Part shown: piece after piece, positions 42,791 to 51,733 of the stretch
How positions within the stretch are numbered: the stretch's first letter is position 1
Layout: every line of letters begins with the position of its first letter
DNA from: a bacterium
GTDB taxonomy: Bacteria; Actinomycetota; Acidimicrobiia; Spongiisociales; Spongiisociaceae
Length of the DNA: 64,000 nt
NCBI GenBank assembly: GCA_026710435.1
Contig: JAPOQZ010000175.1
Span: forward strand, 16,075 to 80,074
Direction of reading: 5' to 3'
Program-made: the position numbers and the translations under genes
Notes under the pieces: model-generated
What the model was told of the DNA's origin: nothing
Seen by the model: only the letters and a program-made list of their open reading frames with translations
Databases searched by the model: none

Positions 42791-43960
42791 ATGAAACGAA
42801 CGTCACTAGCGCTCCTGCTTGCCGCGCTGCTGGTGGTATCTGCCTGTGGGACGGACGAACCGGCCGAGACGACTGCCGCAGCCCCGGCGACAACTGCGGC
42901 GCCTCCACCTACCGAAGCCCCCACCACTACCGAGGCGATGGCTGACGATGATGCTGCCACCACCTCCACGACTGCGGCGCCGACCACCACTGAACCCGAA
43001 GAACCGATGGAACCGGTCACGGTCACGCTCTACGTCGGGGGGGTAACGAGCAGCGCTCCCCAGGACTACGCCGCCCAGGCACAGGGATTCTTCGAGGAGC
43101 AGAACATCGACATCAGAGTCGTCGCCCTAGACGGGACGTCTCAGGCGGTGCAGGCGGTGGCAGCCGACAGGAGTGGCTTCGCCTACACCCAGGGCAGCAT
43201 CCTCGACGAGATGCTGATAGCCGACCGCAACCCGGATGCGCCCCCGCTGATTGCCATCTCGGCCGGCGCTATGCGCAATCCGGTGGCTCTCATGTTCCTG
43301 GAAGGAAAGGGGATCAGCACTCCGGCGGACCTCCTCGGGAAGACGATCGCCGTTCCGCAGGGAAGCCTGTCGGCACTGTATCTCGACGTGTTCCTCGATA
43401 CCCAGGGGATCTCCAAGGATGACGTCACGATCCAGAACATCGGCTTCGGGGCTCTGAATCCCGCGTTGCTCACAGGGCAGGTCGATGCGATCGTCGCCTT
43501 TGCCAGGGCGATTGCCAGCCTTTCGATCGTCGCTCCGGAGCAGGGCGACACCGTCGGGGCCTTCCTCTTTGCCGAGTACGGCATCGCATCGCCGATGACC
43601 GGCGTTGTGATCCAGAAGCGTCTCCTGGACGAGCATCCCGACGTGGCCAGGGCGATCGCCGAGGTCACGACTCGCGCGTTGCACTTCTGTGCGGTCAATG
43701 CGGAGGAATGCGTCACTGACTTCATCACTATCAACGACGGCCGTGACTTCGACCAGACTCTGGCCGAGTGGAAGGTGGCTCTGGAAGCTCAGTACGGGAT
43801 CGATCCGGAGGAAGCTGCGAACATGGATCCCCTGGCGCTCGGGTGGTTCGATCCGGATCTCATTGCCAGTACCCTCCCGGACCTGCGACAACTGTTCGAG
43901 ATAGAGATGGAGTTCGATCCGACGAGCCTGTACACGAACGACTTCGTAGCGGAACCGTAA
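42791..43960 (+). CDS. ABC importer substrate-binding lipoprotein (NMT1/SsuA type)
   Basis: A 389-aa lipoprotein: lipobox VVSACG, then a Thr/Ala/Pro/Glu-rich linker of about 50 residues, then a type 2 periplasmic-binding domain (VTVTLYVGGVTSSAPQDYAA; LGKTIAVPQGSLSALYLDV). This class binds thiamine precursors, taurine, nitrate or pyrimidine-like ligands. AAGGAAAGGAAGGG precedes the ATG at 42791; an ATG at 42767 overlapping the previous stop is less likely. Confidence 0.87.
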   Translation: MKRTSLALLLAALLVVSACGTDEPAETTAAAPATTAAPPPTEAPTTTEAMADDDAATTSTTAAPTTTEPEEPMEPVTVTLYVGGVTSSAPQDYAAQAQGFFEEQNIDIRVVALDGTSQAVQAVAADRSGFAYTQGSILDEMLIADRNPDAPPLIAISAGAMRNPVALMFLEGKGISTPADLLGKTIAVPQGSLSALYLDVFLDTQGISKDDVTIQNIGFGALNPALLTGQVDAIVAFARAIASLSIVAPEQGDTVGAFLFAEYGIASPMTGVVIQKRLLDEHPDVARAIAEVTTRALHFCAVNAEECVTDFITINDGRDFDQTLAEWKVALEAQYGIDPEEAANMDPLALGWFDPDLIASTLPDLRQLFEIEMEFDPTSLYTNDFVAEP

Positions 43961-43987
43961 GGAATCCCGGGGTTGGTCGGAAGCAGC

Positions 43988-44758
43988 ATGAAAGTAGGCC
44001 GCGGTCTGTCGTTACTGACAGGCCGCGGCCTGTCCTTGCTCTCCTTCGTGCTCGGACTGCTGCTCTGGGAGGTACTGGTTGATATCCTCGATATTCCGAG
44101 GTTCCTGTTTCCGCCCCCTTCGCAGGTATTCCTGGTCTATTTCACCGGGGACGTGAGGTGGGTTGACCACACTCTCGTCACACTTCGTGAGGCGCTCACC
44201 GGGTTCGCGATCGGCGTGGCATTCGGATTCGTGCTGGCGGTATTGATCACCCTTTCCGACCTACTCAGACGGGTCGTGATGCCCTACGTGGTTGCCCTCC
44301 AGGTATTGCCCAAGGTGGCTATCGCTCCGATTCTCTACGTGATGCTCGGCTTCACCAACACTTCGAGGGTCATACTCATCGTGATCCTGACGTTCTTCCC
44401 GATCGTCATCAATGTGAGTACGGGCCTGACCGCTGCGGACAGGAACCTGATCTACCTTCTCAAATCGCTTGGAGCGGGGAACTTCACAGCCTTCTACAAG
44501 GTCCGCCTTCCCAACTCCCTCCCGTATTTCTTCGACGGCTTGCGGATCGCAGTGTCCGGTGCTCTCGTCGGAGCGATCGTCGCGGAGTTCGTGAGCTCCA
44601 ACGAAGGGCTCGGATTCCTGATCCTCAACTCCCAGTACACGTTCAACACCACCGCAGCCTTCGGGGCCTTCGTGATCCTCACGTTCCTCGGCCTGGCACT
44701 CTACGGAGGCGTGGTGTTCCTCGGGCGCCGGCTGATGCCCTGGTACGAGCGCGTATGA
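43988..44758 (+). CDS. ABC importer permease (SsuC/TauC type)
   Basis: A 256-aa membrane protein with about six helices and the BPD_transp_1 coupling loop (LGAGNFTAFYKVRLPNSLPYFFDGLRIA) that contacts the ATPase. The ATG at 43988 is preferred to the GTG five codons upstream. The stop overlaps the ATPase start by four bases. Confidence 0.87.
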   Translation: MKVGRGLSLLTGRGLSLLSFVLGLLLWEVLVDILDIPRFLFPPPSQVFLVYFTGDVRWVDHTLVTLREALTGFAIGVAFGFVLAVLITLSDLLRRVVMPYVVALQVLPKVAIAPILYVMLGFTNTSRVILIVILTFFPIVINVSTGLTAADRNLIYLLKSLGAGNFTAFYKVRLPNSLPYFFDGLRIAVSGALVGAIVAEFVSSNEGLGFLILNSQYTFNTTAAFGAFVILTFLGLALYGGVVFLGRRLMPWYERV

Positions 44759-45534
44759 CGGCGGCGAACGTCGTCACGATGGAAGGGGTCGGCAAGATCT
44801 ACCCGACGGCCAAGGGCGAGGAAGTGGTCGCGGTGACCGACGTGTCCTTCGAAGTGCGTCGGGGAGAGACCCTCGCCATCGTCGGGCCCAGCGGGTGTGG
44901 CAAGAGCACCCTACTCAGGCTGATAGCGGGCGTGGACAGTCCCACCGAGGGAAGGATCGAACGCGAGCGCTCAGGTGGCCGGTTCGTCGTCGGGTACGTC
45001 TTCCAAGAATCGAGCCTGATGTCGTGGAGGACGGTATACGACAACATCAAGCTCCCGCTCGAGGTCGTCAAAGACGGGGGATCGGCCGCCAACGTGGACA
45101 ATCTCATCAGGATGATCGGCATGGAGGGGTTCGAGAATTCCTACCCGATCGAACTCTCGGGAGGTATGCAGCGCCGCGTCTCGCTCGCACGAGCGTTCGT
45201 TCACGAGCCTTCGATCGTCTTGATGGACGAGCCGTTCACCGGCGTGGACGAACTCACGAAGGAAGCACTCCAGCACGAACTGGGGACGATGATCAGGGAT
45301 CTCGGCGCAACAACGATGCTGGTGACGCACGACATAGAAGAAGCCGTCTTCCTATCCCACCGGATTCTCATAATGTCACCGAGGCCGGGCACCATCGTGG
45401 CCGAGGTGCCGGTGAACCTACCGCGGGTTCGGGACCCGTCGATGCGGACCAGTATCGATTTCTTCGCGTCGGCGAAGGCAGTACGCGAGAAGCTGCTCGA
45501 GATGCATGCGATGAGTATCCGCCCGTCCGAGTGA
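44755..45534 (+). CDS. ABC importer ATPase (SsuB/TauB type)
   Basis: A 259-aa ATPase: Walker A GPSGCGKST, Q-loop GYVFQESSLMSW, signature LSGGMQRRVSLARAF, Walker B VLMDEPFTGVD and H-loop VTHDIEEAVFL, all standard for nitrate/sulfonate-type importers. It completes the importer. Only seven bases separate its stop from the stop of the convergent LLM gene. Confidence 0.9.
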   Translation: MTAANVVTMEGVGKIYPTAKGEEVVAVTDVSFEVRRGETLAIVGPSGCGKSTLLRLIAGVDSPTEGRIERERSGGRFVVGYVFQESSLMSWRTVYDNIKLPLEVVKDGGSAANVDNLIRMIGMEGFENSYPIELSGGMQRRVSLARAFVHEPSIVLMDEPFTGVDELTKEALQHELGTMIRDLGATTMLVTHDIEEAVFLSHRILIMSPRPGTIVAEVPVNLPRVRDPSMRTSIDFFASAKAVREKLLEMHAMSIRPSE

Positions 45535-45541
45535 CCGGCAG

Positions 45542-46591
45542 TCAGGGAGCGGACGCGCCGACTCGGAAGTGTGGCAACACCTGCTTCGCGAACGGCACGA
45601 TCACCTTCTCGTGGTCTCCCTCGGACCGTGGTGCGGAGAAGCACCTCAGCCAGATCTCGTCGATCCCCATCGACGTGATCTCTCGTATCTTCCTGATGCA
45701 GTCATCTGCGGTGCCGGCCACCGAGAACCGCTTGATGACCTCGTCCGTCAGGTAGTCCCGGTCCCGGTAGGCGGTCTCGAGTCCTTCACCTCCCGCCTCC
45801 CGGCACCGGATGAGGAAGCCGGGCAGACCTTCGTCGAATCCGTCGAGGATCGTGGTGTAGGTGTCCGGAGAAGTGTTGATGAGGGCCTGGGTCACGAAGG
45901 GCCGGACGTTCTCGACTGCTTGCCGGCCGTCGTCGGAGATCGACGTGTAGACCCAGGACACCAGCCGGACGTCCTCGAGGCTCCTCCCGGCTCTGCGGGC
46001 TCCTTGCCGGACCCGTTCGATTGCGTACTCGAGTTGCTCCTTGGATACGTAGGTGGCGATCACCGCGCCGTCCGCCAACTCGCCGGCGAGCTCCAGGTTT
46101 CTCGGACTGCGGGTGGCGAGGAGTATCGGGATGTCCGGTCTCACATCGATGTTCAGGCGGGCGTCCGAGAGTTTGAAGATTCTGCCGTCGAAGTTGACGG
46201 TCTCCCCGCTGAAGAGCGACCGGATCATGATGATGGTCTCGCGCAGCGCCTGGTTCACGCGCCGCCGCCGGAGATGCATCTGTGGGAAGCCAGACCCGCC
46301 TGCTCCGAGGGTCAGCAGGGCCCGGCCTTCTGACAGCTCGTCGAGGGTCGCGACCGCTACCGCGATCATCGCGGGGATCCTGGTGTACGGGTCGGCTACG
46401 CAAGGCCCTATGTTGATCCGGCTGGTGGCCACCGCGTCGGCGGCGAGGGTCACGAATACGTCCTTCTCGCCGGCGAACCTCTGATCGGCATGCACGAAGC
46501 TGTCGAAGCCGAGTTCTTCGGCCATCCTGGCGACCGACACGATCTTGTCGAGCGGTTCGACCGGGGCCATGCCAACACCGAAGGAGACCAT
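45542..46591 (-). CDS. LLM class F420/FMN-dependent oxidoreductase
   Basis: A 349-aa luciferase-like barrel (FGVGMAPVEPLDKIVSVARMAEELGFDSFVHADQR; ALLTLGAGGSGFPQM; VSVAGTADDCIRKI). Such enzymes in actinobacteria use F420 or reduced flavin as monooxygenases or reductases. It ends against the ABC importer operon and lies in a locus for breakdown of an N-acylated or heterocyclic nitrogen compound, so a role in oxidising that ligand is plausible. Confidence 0.82.
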   Translation of the reverse strand: MVSFGVGMAPVEPLDKIVSVARMAEELGFDSFVHADQRFAGEKDVFVTLAADAVATSRINIGPCVADPYTRIPAMIAVAVATLDELSEGRALLTLGAGGSGFPQMHLRRRRVNQALRETIIMIRSLFSGETVNFDGRIFKLSDARLNIDVRPDIPILLATRSPRNLELAGELADGAVIATYVSKEQLEYAIERVRQGARRAGRSLEDVRLVSWVYTSISDDGRQAVENVRPFVTQALINTSPDTYTTILDGFDEGLPGFLIRCREAGGEGLETAYRDRDYLTDEVIKRFSVAGTADDCIRKIREITSMGIDEIWLRCFSAPRSEGDHEKVIVPFAKQVLPHFRVGASAP

Positions 46592-46620
46592 CAGGGAACC
46601 GCTAACCTCTCCCGGCGGCT

Positions 46621-46915
46621 AGTGTCCTGTATCTCTGTTTCGCTTGCGTTCCGGGCTTGATGAGCCGAACCGGAACAGACCAACGCTACGAGCAGGCTGT
46701 ATCTGTCACAGGCTCGTTGCACAATGGTAGATAGCCGTATACACCGACGGTTCGTTTCCGACGTCGAGCGGACCGTGGTAGGGTTCATACTGTCCGGAAC
46801 CGGCCCGCACAGGGGATAGGAGGTCGCGTCCGTGACCCTCGGAGGTGGCGGCGGGGGTGGGATCCCAAGGAAAGAGGCACCTTCGGGCGGTTTTCGCGTT
46901 CTCGGGGTTCGGTGG
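46621..46915 (+). repeat. R290 dispersed repeat, copy 3 (diverged)
   Basis: Begins AGTGTCCTGTATCTCTGTTT and ends GGTTTTCGCGTTCTCGGGG. It follows copies 1 and 2 in order but with many substitutions. It is followed 50 bp later by P copy 3. The gap 46592-47054 holds only these repeats. Confidence 0.65.
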
Positions 46916-46965
46916 GGTGGAGGTGTAGCCCGCTCTTCTGTGACGAACTTCCGACTCGGGACACT

Positions 46966-47068
46966 AGGAGGGTGCTGAGCAATCCACCAGCGGCCTGCCA
47001 ACCGCCGGCATTCTCCTGGGTCGGAGGACGGCAGGCCCGAGCAATCGTCATTGTTCAGCACCCTCCTA
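46966..47068. repeat. 103-bp P palindrome, copy 3 (inverted)
   Basis: The reverse complement of the element at 24022-24124, same length to the base, with ends AGGAGGGTGCTGAGCAAT and ATTGTTCAGCACCCTCCT. It overlaps the last codons of the minus-strand deacylase gene. Confidence 0.85.
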
Positions 47069-48638
47069 GGACTTTTCCTGGTCTGTTCCCGGTGTGCCTG
47101 CCCTCCTCCACGACCGGCCGGCCGTTCACTATCACGTAGGGGATCCCGGCCGGGAACTCCCTCGGGTGTTCAAAGCTCGCCCTATCCGCGACGGAGTCCG
47201 GATCGAAGACGGTCACGTCTGCATACCAACCGGGTTTGATCCTGCCGCGCCGCTCCAACCCGAAATGCTCGGCGGGTAGGGAAGTCATCTTTCGCACCGC
47301 CGCCTCCACCGGTAGCAGATTCCTGGTCCGGACGAAGTCCCCCAGCACCTTGGGAAAGCAACCGTAGTTTCGTGGGTGCGGGTAGTAGTCGGCTGCCAGC
47401 TTGCCGTGAGGAGCGACAGCCGATCCGTCGCTCGCCACCATCACGAAAGGGTTCACGAACAGCGTCTCGATGTCGTCCTGCTCGAGCGTGTGGAAGACCA
47501 TGCTCACCTGTCCGCTCGACCTTTCGAGCATGTCCACTGCGGTGTCGAACACTTCGGCACCGTGTTCGCCGGCGATGTGCGCCAGGGTCTTTCCCTCGAG
47601 CGATCGGTCGGGGCCGTACTCCGAGACGGTCATCCTGCCTCCGCCTCCACGCAGACCCAGAGACTTCGAGAACGAACTCTCGATTCTCGACCTCATGGCG
47701 GCATCGGCCGTTCTCTCCAGGAAGGCTTCGACGCCGCCCTCCTGGCACCACTGGGGGAACAGCACGAAAAGGGTACTGCTCGTCGCGTCGTACGGGTACT
47801 GATCGCCCAGGACGTCGACACCCCGTTCCCGCGCCTTCTCGATTGCCGAGAGCGCTTTCCGGCTCTTGCCCCAGACATCGGCTCCGAGTGCTTTCAGATG
47901 GGAGATCTGCACCCTTACCCCGGCACCGTGCCCGATGGCCACCGCTTCGTCGATGGCGTCGAACCAGTCGCCGTTGTCACCCTCGCTCCGGATGTGGCTG
48001 GCGTACACGCCGCCGTATTCGCTCACGATCCTGGCTAGTTCGATCAACTCATCTCGGCTTGCATATCCACTGGGAACGTATCGGAGACCCGAGCACATTC
48101 CTCGTGCTCCGCTCCGCATCGCTTCGCGCACGTGCTCCCTCATCGTCTCAAGCTGAGCAGGGGTGGGTCGGGCCTGGCTGAACCCCATGACGGCCGTCCG
48201 GACCGTGCCCTGGGCGACCATGGGGATGACATTGATGGCGGGGCCGGCGGACCGGACCCGCTCGAAGTAGTCACCCACCGTCGTCCAATCGACCTCGATG
48301 CCGAAGCGTCCCACTCGTTCGGCAACGTCCCCCAGCGCCTCGCCGACGGCCGGAGCCAAGCCCATTCCACAGTTCGGGAATGCCTGGGTTGTCACTCCCT
48401 GGCGGACCGCGCTCTCGGCCCTCGGGTCAACCAGGATCGTGATGTCCGAGTGGGTGTGCACGTCGACGAAGCCGGGAGACACGATCAGTCCGTCCGCATC
48501 GATGAGGCTACGACCCTCGTCGCGGGCGATCTTCCCGACTCGGACTATCCGCTCGCCTGCGATACCGATGTCCGCGTTGTAGAGCGGTTCCCCGGAACCA
48601 TCGGCTACCCGGCCGCCGCGGATGACCAGATCCAGCAC
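47055..48638 (-). CDS. N-acyl-D-amino-acid deacylase-like amidohydrolase
   Basis: A 527-aa amidohydrolase: VIRGGRVADGSGEPLYNADIG, the zinc motif GFVDVHTHSD, PNCGMG, VYASHIRSEGD, RVQISHLKALG, MVASDGSAVAPHGK. D-aminoacylases remove N-acyl groups from D-amino acids; relatives include dihydropyrimidinase-like enzymes. The GTG at 48638 follows GAGGCGGG; an open frame further upstream overlaps the DUF3830 gene. The final LGGC-stop codons come from the P palindrome. Confidence 0.83.
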   Translation of the reverse strand: MLDLVIRGGRVADGSGEPLYNADIGIAGERIVRVGKIARDEGRSLIDADGLIVSPGFVDVHTHSDITILVDPRAESAVRQGVTTQAFPNCGMGLAPAVGEALGDVAERVGRFGIEVDWTTVGDYFERVRSAGPAINVIPMVAQGTVRTAVMGFSQARPTPAQLETMREHVREAMRSGARGMCSGLRYVPSGYASRDELIELARIVSEYGGVYASHIRSEGDNGDWFDAIDEAVAIGHGAGVRVQISHLKALGADVWGKSRKALSAIEKARERGVDVLGDQYPYDATSSTLFVLFPQWCQEGGVEAFLERTADAAMRSRIESSFSKSLGLRGGGGRMTVSEYGPDRSLEGKTLAHIAGEHGAEVFDTAVDMLERSSGQVSMVFHTLEQDDIETLFVNPFVMVASDGSAVAPHGKLAADYYPHPRNYGCFPKVLGDFVRTRNLLPVEAAVRKMTSLPAEHFGLERRGRIKPGWYADVTVFDPDSVADRASFEHPREFPAGIPYVIVNGRPVVEEGRHTGNRPGKVLGGC

Positions 48639-48652
48639 GTTGCCCGCCTCTG

Positions 48653-49102
48653 TCAGAGCGCGCTGAATGAGATCGCTCCGAAGCCTTCCCTCCGCATGCG
48701 GGGTGCTTCGTGAGCCAGGGCATCCATGCCTTGGGTGATCCTGCCGACGATGTTGGTGGCTAGCGGTCCGCTCATGCCCCTGATCGCGCTGTCCCGCTCG
48801 TAGATGAACCCGATGACGAGAAAAGCACGAACATGTCGTGGCCAAACCGGTTCCACGAAGATCGCTGGTTTGTGGTAGACGAATAGATCCCCGACACCTT
48901 GATATATCGTCTGGTTCTCTTCCGGGATCGGACCCTGAGTATCAAGCAAGGTGTACACTTCCCTGCCGTTCTCCATGCTGTGGATCGCCTGATTGTTTAT
49001 CGGGAGTAGTTGTTGCAGCCAAGCGGTTGTCTTCGGGGCGGCAGCCTCGTCGAGTTCGGCAATGGCTTCAACCTCTCCGAGCACTATCCGAACGCTCGTC
49101 AT
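48653..49102 (-). CDS. DUF3830 family protein, third of three
   Basis: A 149-aa cyclophilin-fold-like protein (RIVLGEVEAIAELDEAAAPKTTAWLQQLLP; GVGDLFVYHKP). DUF3830 proteins are uncharacterised but often lie beside amidohydrolases and importers for nitrogen compounds. It precedes the deacylase gene by 14 bp and shares only general pattern with its two neighbours, so the three are old paralogues. Confidence 0.75.
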   Translation of the reverse strand: MTSVRIVLGEVEAIAELDEAAAPKTTAWLQQLLPINNQAIHSMENGREVYTLLDTQGPIPEENQTIYQGVGDLFVYHKPAIFVEPVWPRHVRAFLVIGFIYERDSAIRGMSGPLATNIVGRITQGMDALAHEAPRMRREGFGAISFSAL

Positions 49103-49115
49103 CCGATCGCGCCTG

Positions 49116-49622
49116 TCATGCTTCGTATCTCTTCACGACCAGCCGTTTGAGTCCCTCATGGCGGATCGCCTCACACTTGTTCATGAACTCCTCAGGGAGG
49201 TTGACGAAGGTCGCAAAGAGGGTCGTGACCTGAAGAGTAGGATCGGCGCCACGGGCCGGATCGCTGGCAGCTAGACCTACCCCGGACGGATCACCATAGA
49301 AAATGGCGAACTCCGAGAGTTCGCGCTCGAACTCCGAACTGTAGGCTAGTTGCTTTCCTCGGGACATCTGAGGTGCCCGCCAGAAATAGACGATGTCTCC
49401 AGGTGCGACTATTCCATGGCTAGGGGGTCCCTCCGGAGGGAGCCTGAGAATCTTGTCGCCTTGGAGATGCAGCATGATCTCGCGGCTTGCCCAGTTGGCG
49501 TGGATGGACATCCCCTCCACGGGGAGGATCTCCCAGACGGCGTCGCACGTGTCGGGCACGATGTCGTCGTGCATCTCGGCTATTGCCGACGTTCCCTCCA
49601 GTTCGAAGAGCAGCCTCCTCAA
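49116..49622 (-). CDS. DUF3830 family protein, second of three
   Basis: A 168-aa member (LFELEGTSAIAEMHDDIVPDTCDAVWEILPVEG; HANWASREIMLHL; PGDIVYFWRAPQM), the closest of the three to the family consensus (PxTCxAxWxxLP). The TTG start overlaps the stop of the preceding paralogue (TTGA). Function unknown. Confidence 0.78.
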   Translation of the reverse strand: MRRLLFELEGTSAIAEMHDDIVPDTCDAVWEILPVEGMSIHANWASREIMLHLQGDKILRLPPEGPPSHGIVAPGDIVYFWRAPQMSRGKQLAYSSEFERELSEFAIFYGDPSGVGLAASDPARGADPTLQVTTLFATFVNLPEEFMNKCEAIRHEGLKRLVVKRYEA

Positions 49623-50116
49623 GTATCGTCCATCCTCTCGATGACCAGTTCTCTCTGGCCTTCGTAGATCATCGCCTCGCAGGCCCTGCTCAGTTCTTCG
49701 AGACCTGAGGATATCTCGGCAAAGAGATTCACAGCTTCGGGACCTCTTGGGCCTTGTGGTCTCGTGTCCCGGTCGTACACGATGCCTATTTCTGCGGATA
49801 CCAGCCTGCCATAGGGTGTCCCTCGGTAGTAGTGAGCCGATCTGTGGTAGTAGAAAACATCACCCGGTACGGGAATATAGGTGAGAACGTTCTCCGGGTC
49901 GACGTAAGGATCACCTTCCAGATGGCAGCGGATCAAGTGCCCCGACCATATATCATGGTGTGCCTTAAGACGAAGTGGAAGAAGGTCCCATAAAGCGGAA
50001 CACGTATCAGGACAATCATCATCCAAGAGATCAGCGACAGCCGAGGCACCCGAATCCGGAAGCGAGAGCCTGATCCGTCGCGGTCCAGCCGACAAGGCAC
50101 GCCGGTTGTCAGACAT
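49619..50116 (-). CDS. DUF3830 family protein, first of three
   Basis: A 165-aa member (RIRLSLPDSGASAVADLLDDDCPDTCSALWDLLP; VPGDVFYYHRSAHYYRG). The ATG at 50116 is chosen because similarity starts there; the frame is open to 50242. It starts the operon of three DUF3830 genes and the deacylase. Confidence 0.75.
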   Translation of the reverse strand: MSDNRRALSAGPRRIRLSLPDSGASAVADLLDDDCPDTCSALWDLLPLRLKAHHDIWSGHLIRCHLEGDPYVDPENVLTYIPVPGDVFYYHRSAHYYRGTPYGRLVSAEIGIVYDRDTRPQGPRGPEAVNLFAEISSGLEELSRACEAMIYEGQRELVIERMDDT

Positions 50117-50539
50117 GTGAAAGCGACTCTCTCGGCCGCAAGACCACCAACCTCGCGCTCTTCCAGCAATCAGAACTTCACCCGATCCTAAGAGACGACT
50201 ACTGGACGCGTCAAGTAACAACGAACTCGAATCCTTCCACAACGGGCAGTATTCGAGAAGGCCACCACATCACGACGAGCGACCTTCAACAACCCATCCG
50301 CGCTGCCACGGGACCCGGCCAGCGCCGATGCTGAGAAACCTCGCCCCAGAGCGGTGGACCGATCTGCGAAGAAGCACGGCCCGACCCCTCGGACTCCGCA
50401 CTTGCACAGCATCGCCTTCCACCGGGTTCTTTCTGGCTGTCGGACCGGTCGCTGGGAATCTTCCCCTAGGTCAAACATAGGATCCGGTCACAACAGCAGT
50501 GCGGCTAGGCATTACCAGGTGGCCGGACCGTCCTGCTGT
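50117..50539. other. upstream region of the DUF3830 operon
   Basis: About 420 bp without a supported gene. It should contain the operon promoter. Open frames on both strands are short and Ser/Arg-rich. Confidence 0.35.
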
Positions 50540-50731
50540 ATGGCTACATCAATGCTGTTCCGCTTCCTTTTCCGAAGGAGGGTTGCGCCTCTGGCCGCCT
50601 TGGTGGCGCTCGCGGGTGCATATCTGGCGCTGCAGTCGTCCTGGTTCTGGGCAGTCTCCTCTACGCTCGCCGACCGTCTCGGAGGGGTGCTCCACGACGT
50701 GTTGATCGAGTGGTTCATCCTCGGGGGTTAG
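50540..50731 (+). CDS. possible small single-pass membrane protein
   Basis: A 63-codon frame: Arg-rich start (MLFRFLFRRRV), one hydrophobic helix (APLAALVALAGAYLALQSSW) and a polar tail. No binding site or known relative. Listed as a candidate only. Confidence 0.25.
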   Translation: MATSMLFRFLFRRRVAPLAALVALAGAYLALQSSWFWAVSSTLADRLGGVLHDVLIEWFILGG

Positions 50732-50832
50732 CTGCGCTGGAATTGCCGAACTTGGAAACGTCCGGCCAAAACCGAGGCTGGGCGCTCTGCATCGGAACAT
50801 GCTCGCCTTCCTGCCAGCCGCATGGGTGAACC

Positions 50833-51657
50833 TCAGCCGAGGATGACCATCGCCAAGGCCACGACAACCAGGCCGAATCCGACAACTTGGAGGCGGGTGG
50901 CCCGTTCGCCCTCGAAGATCACCTGGAACACGAGGGTGACCCCGTAGGCCATCTGGAAGAAGAGCCCGGCGATGGCCAGGTTTACCTGGGCGGCGAGGGT
51001 GAAGCTTGCCAATCCGACCGCTCCGGTGAGCCCGACGATCACGGCGCGGGGAATGGTGCCCTTCAACGGTTTGACGCGGTCCCCGCGAACCACGATGAGC
51101 AGGATCAGGGTACCGACGGCGACGATTCGCCCCGGAACGACCGGCCACAGGCCGGAATTGTCGCTGGTCAGCCCGAGAAGCGTGGCGGTCAGTCCGAACA
51201 GGACTCCAGCCACGAACCCGTAGCGTACGGCGAGGCGGTCCCATTCGCCGGTCGGGTTCTTGAGGCCGATCAGCCAGATCGCCGCTACGCCCACCAGCAT
51301 GCCCGACCCGACGGTTCCCGAAGGGAGGCCTTCGAGGACTGCGTCCACTCCGATCGGGATCACTGCTCCGGTAACGGCTGCCACCGGCCCCACGATCCCT
51401 ACCCCTCGGGTGGCGTATCCCCGGTACAGGTTGACCAGCGCGATGCTCGCTCCCAGGCCCGACCCGGCGCCGAGGAACAGGTCGACGATGGTCGGCTGCC
51501 CTCCCCAGATCAGGGCCAGCGCGACGGACGAGAGCATGGTGCACACGTAGATGGCCAGTATCGAAGCCATCAACCGCCCCCTCCGGCCCATGTTCGCTCC
51601 GAGGTGGTCCGCGAAGCCGATGACCACGGGCGAGATGAGACCGATCAGGACGGTCAT
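50833..51657 (-). CDS. EamA/DMT family transporter
   Basis: A 274-aa membrane protein with about ten hydrophobic segments in two repeats, each ending in the typical EamA pattern (GSGLGASIALVNLYRGYATRGVGIVGPV; AIAGLFFQMAYGVTLVFQVIFEGE). DMT proteins export or exchange small metabolites; the substrate is unknown. It stands 76 bp downstream of the acyl-CoA dehydrogenase gene on the same strand. Confidence 0.82.
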   Translation of the reverse strand: MTVLIGLISPVVIGFADHLGANMGRRGRLMASILAIYVCTMLSSVALALIWGGQPTIVDLFLGAGSGLGASIALVNLYRGYATRGVGIVGPVAAVTGAVIPIGVDAVLEGLPSGTVGSGMLVGVAAIWLIGLKNPTGEWDRLAVRYGFVAGVLFGLTATLLGLTSDNSGLWPVVPGRIVAVGTLILLIVVRGDRVKPLKGTIPRAVIVGLTGAVGLASFTLAAQVNLAIAGLFFQMAYGVTLVFQVIFEGERATRLQVVGFGLVVVALAMVILG

Positions 51658-51733
51658 GCAGTCATTGCTCCGAGGGTTGGACGAGCGATCTTCTACTCAC
51701 GAGTCCAAGGTGACAACGCGCTTCGCGTGCCCT

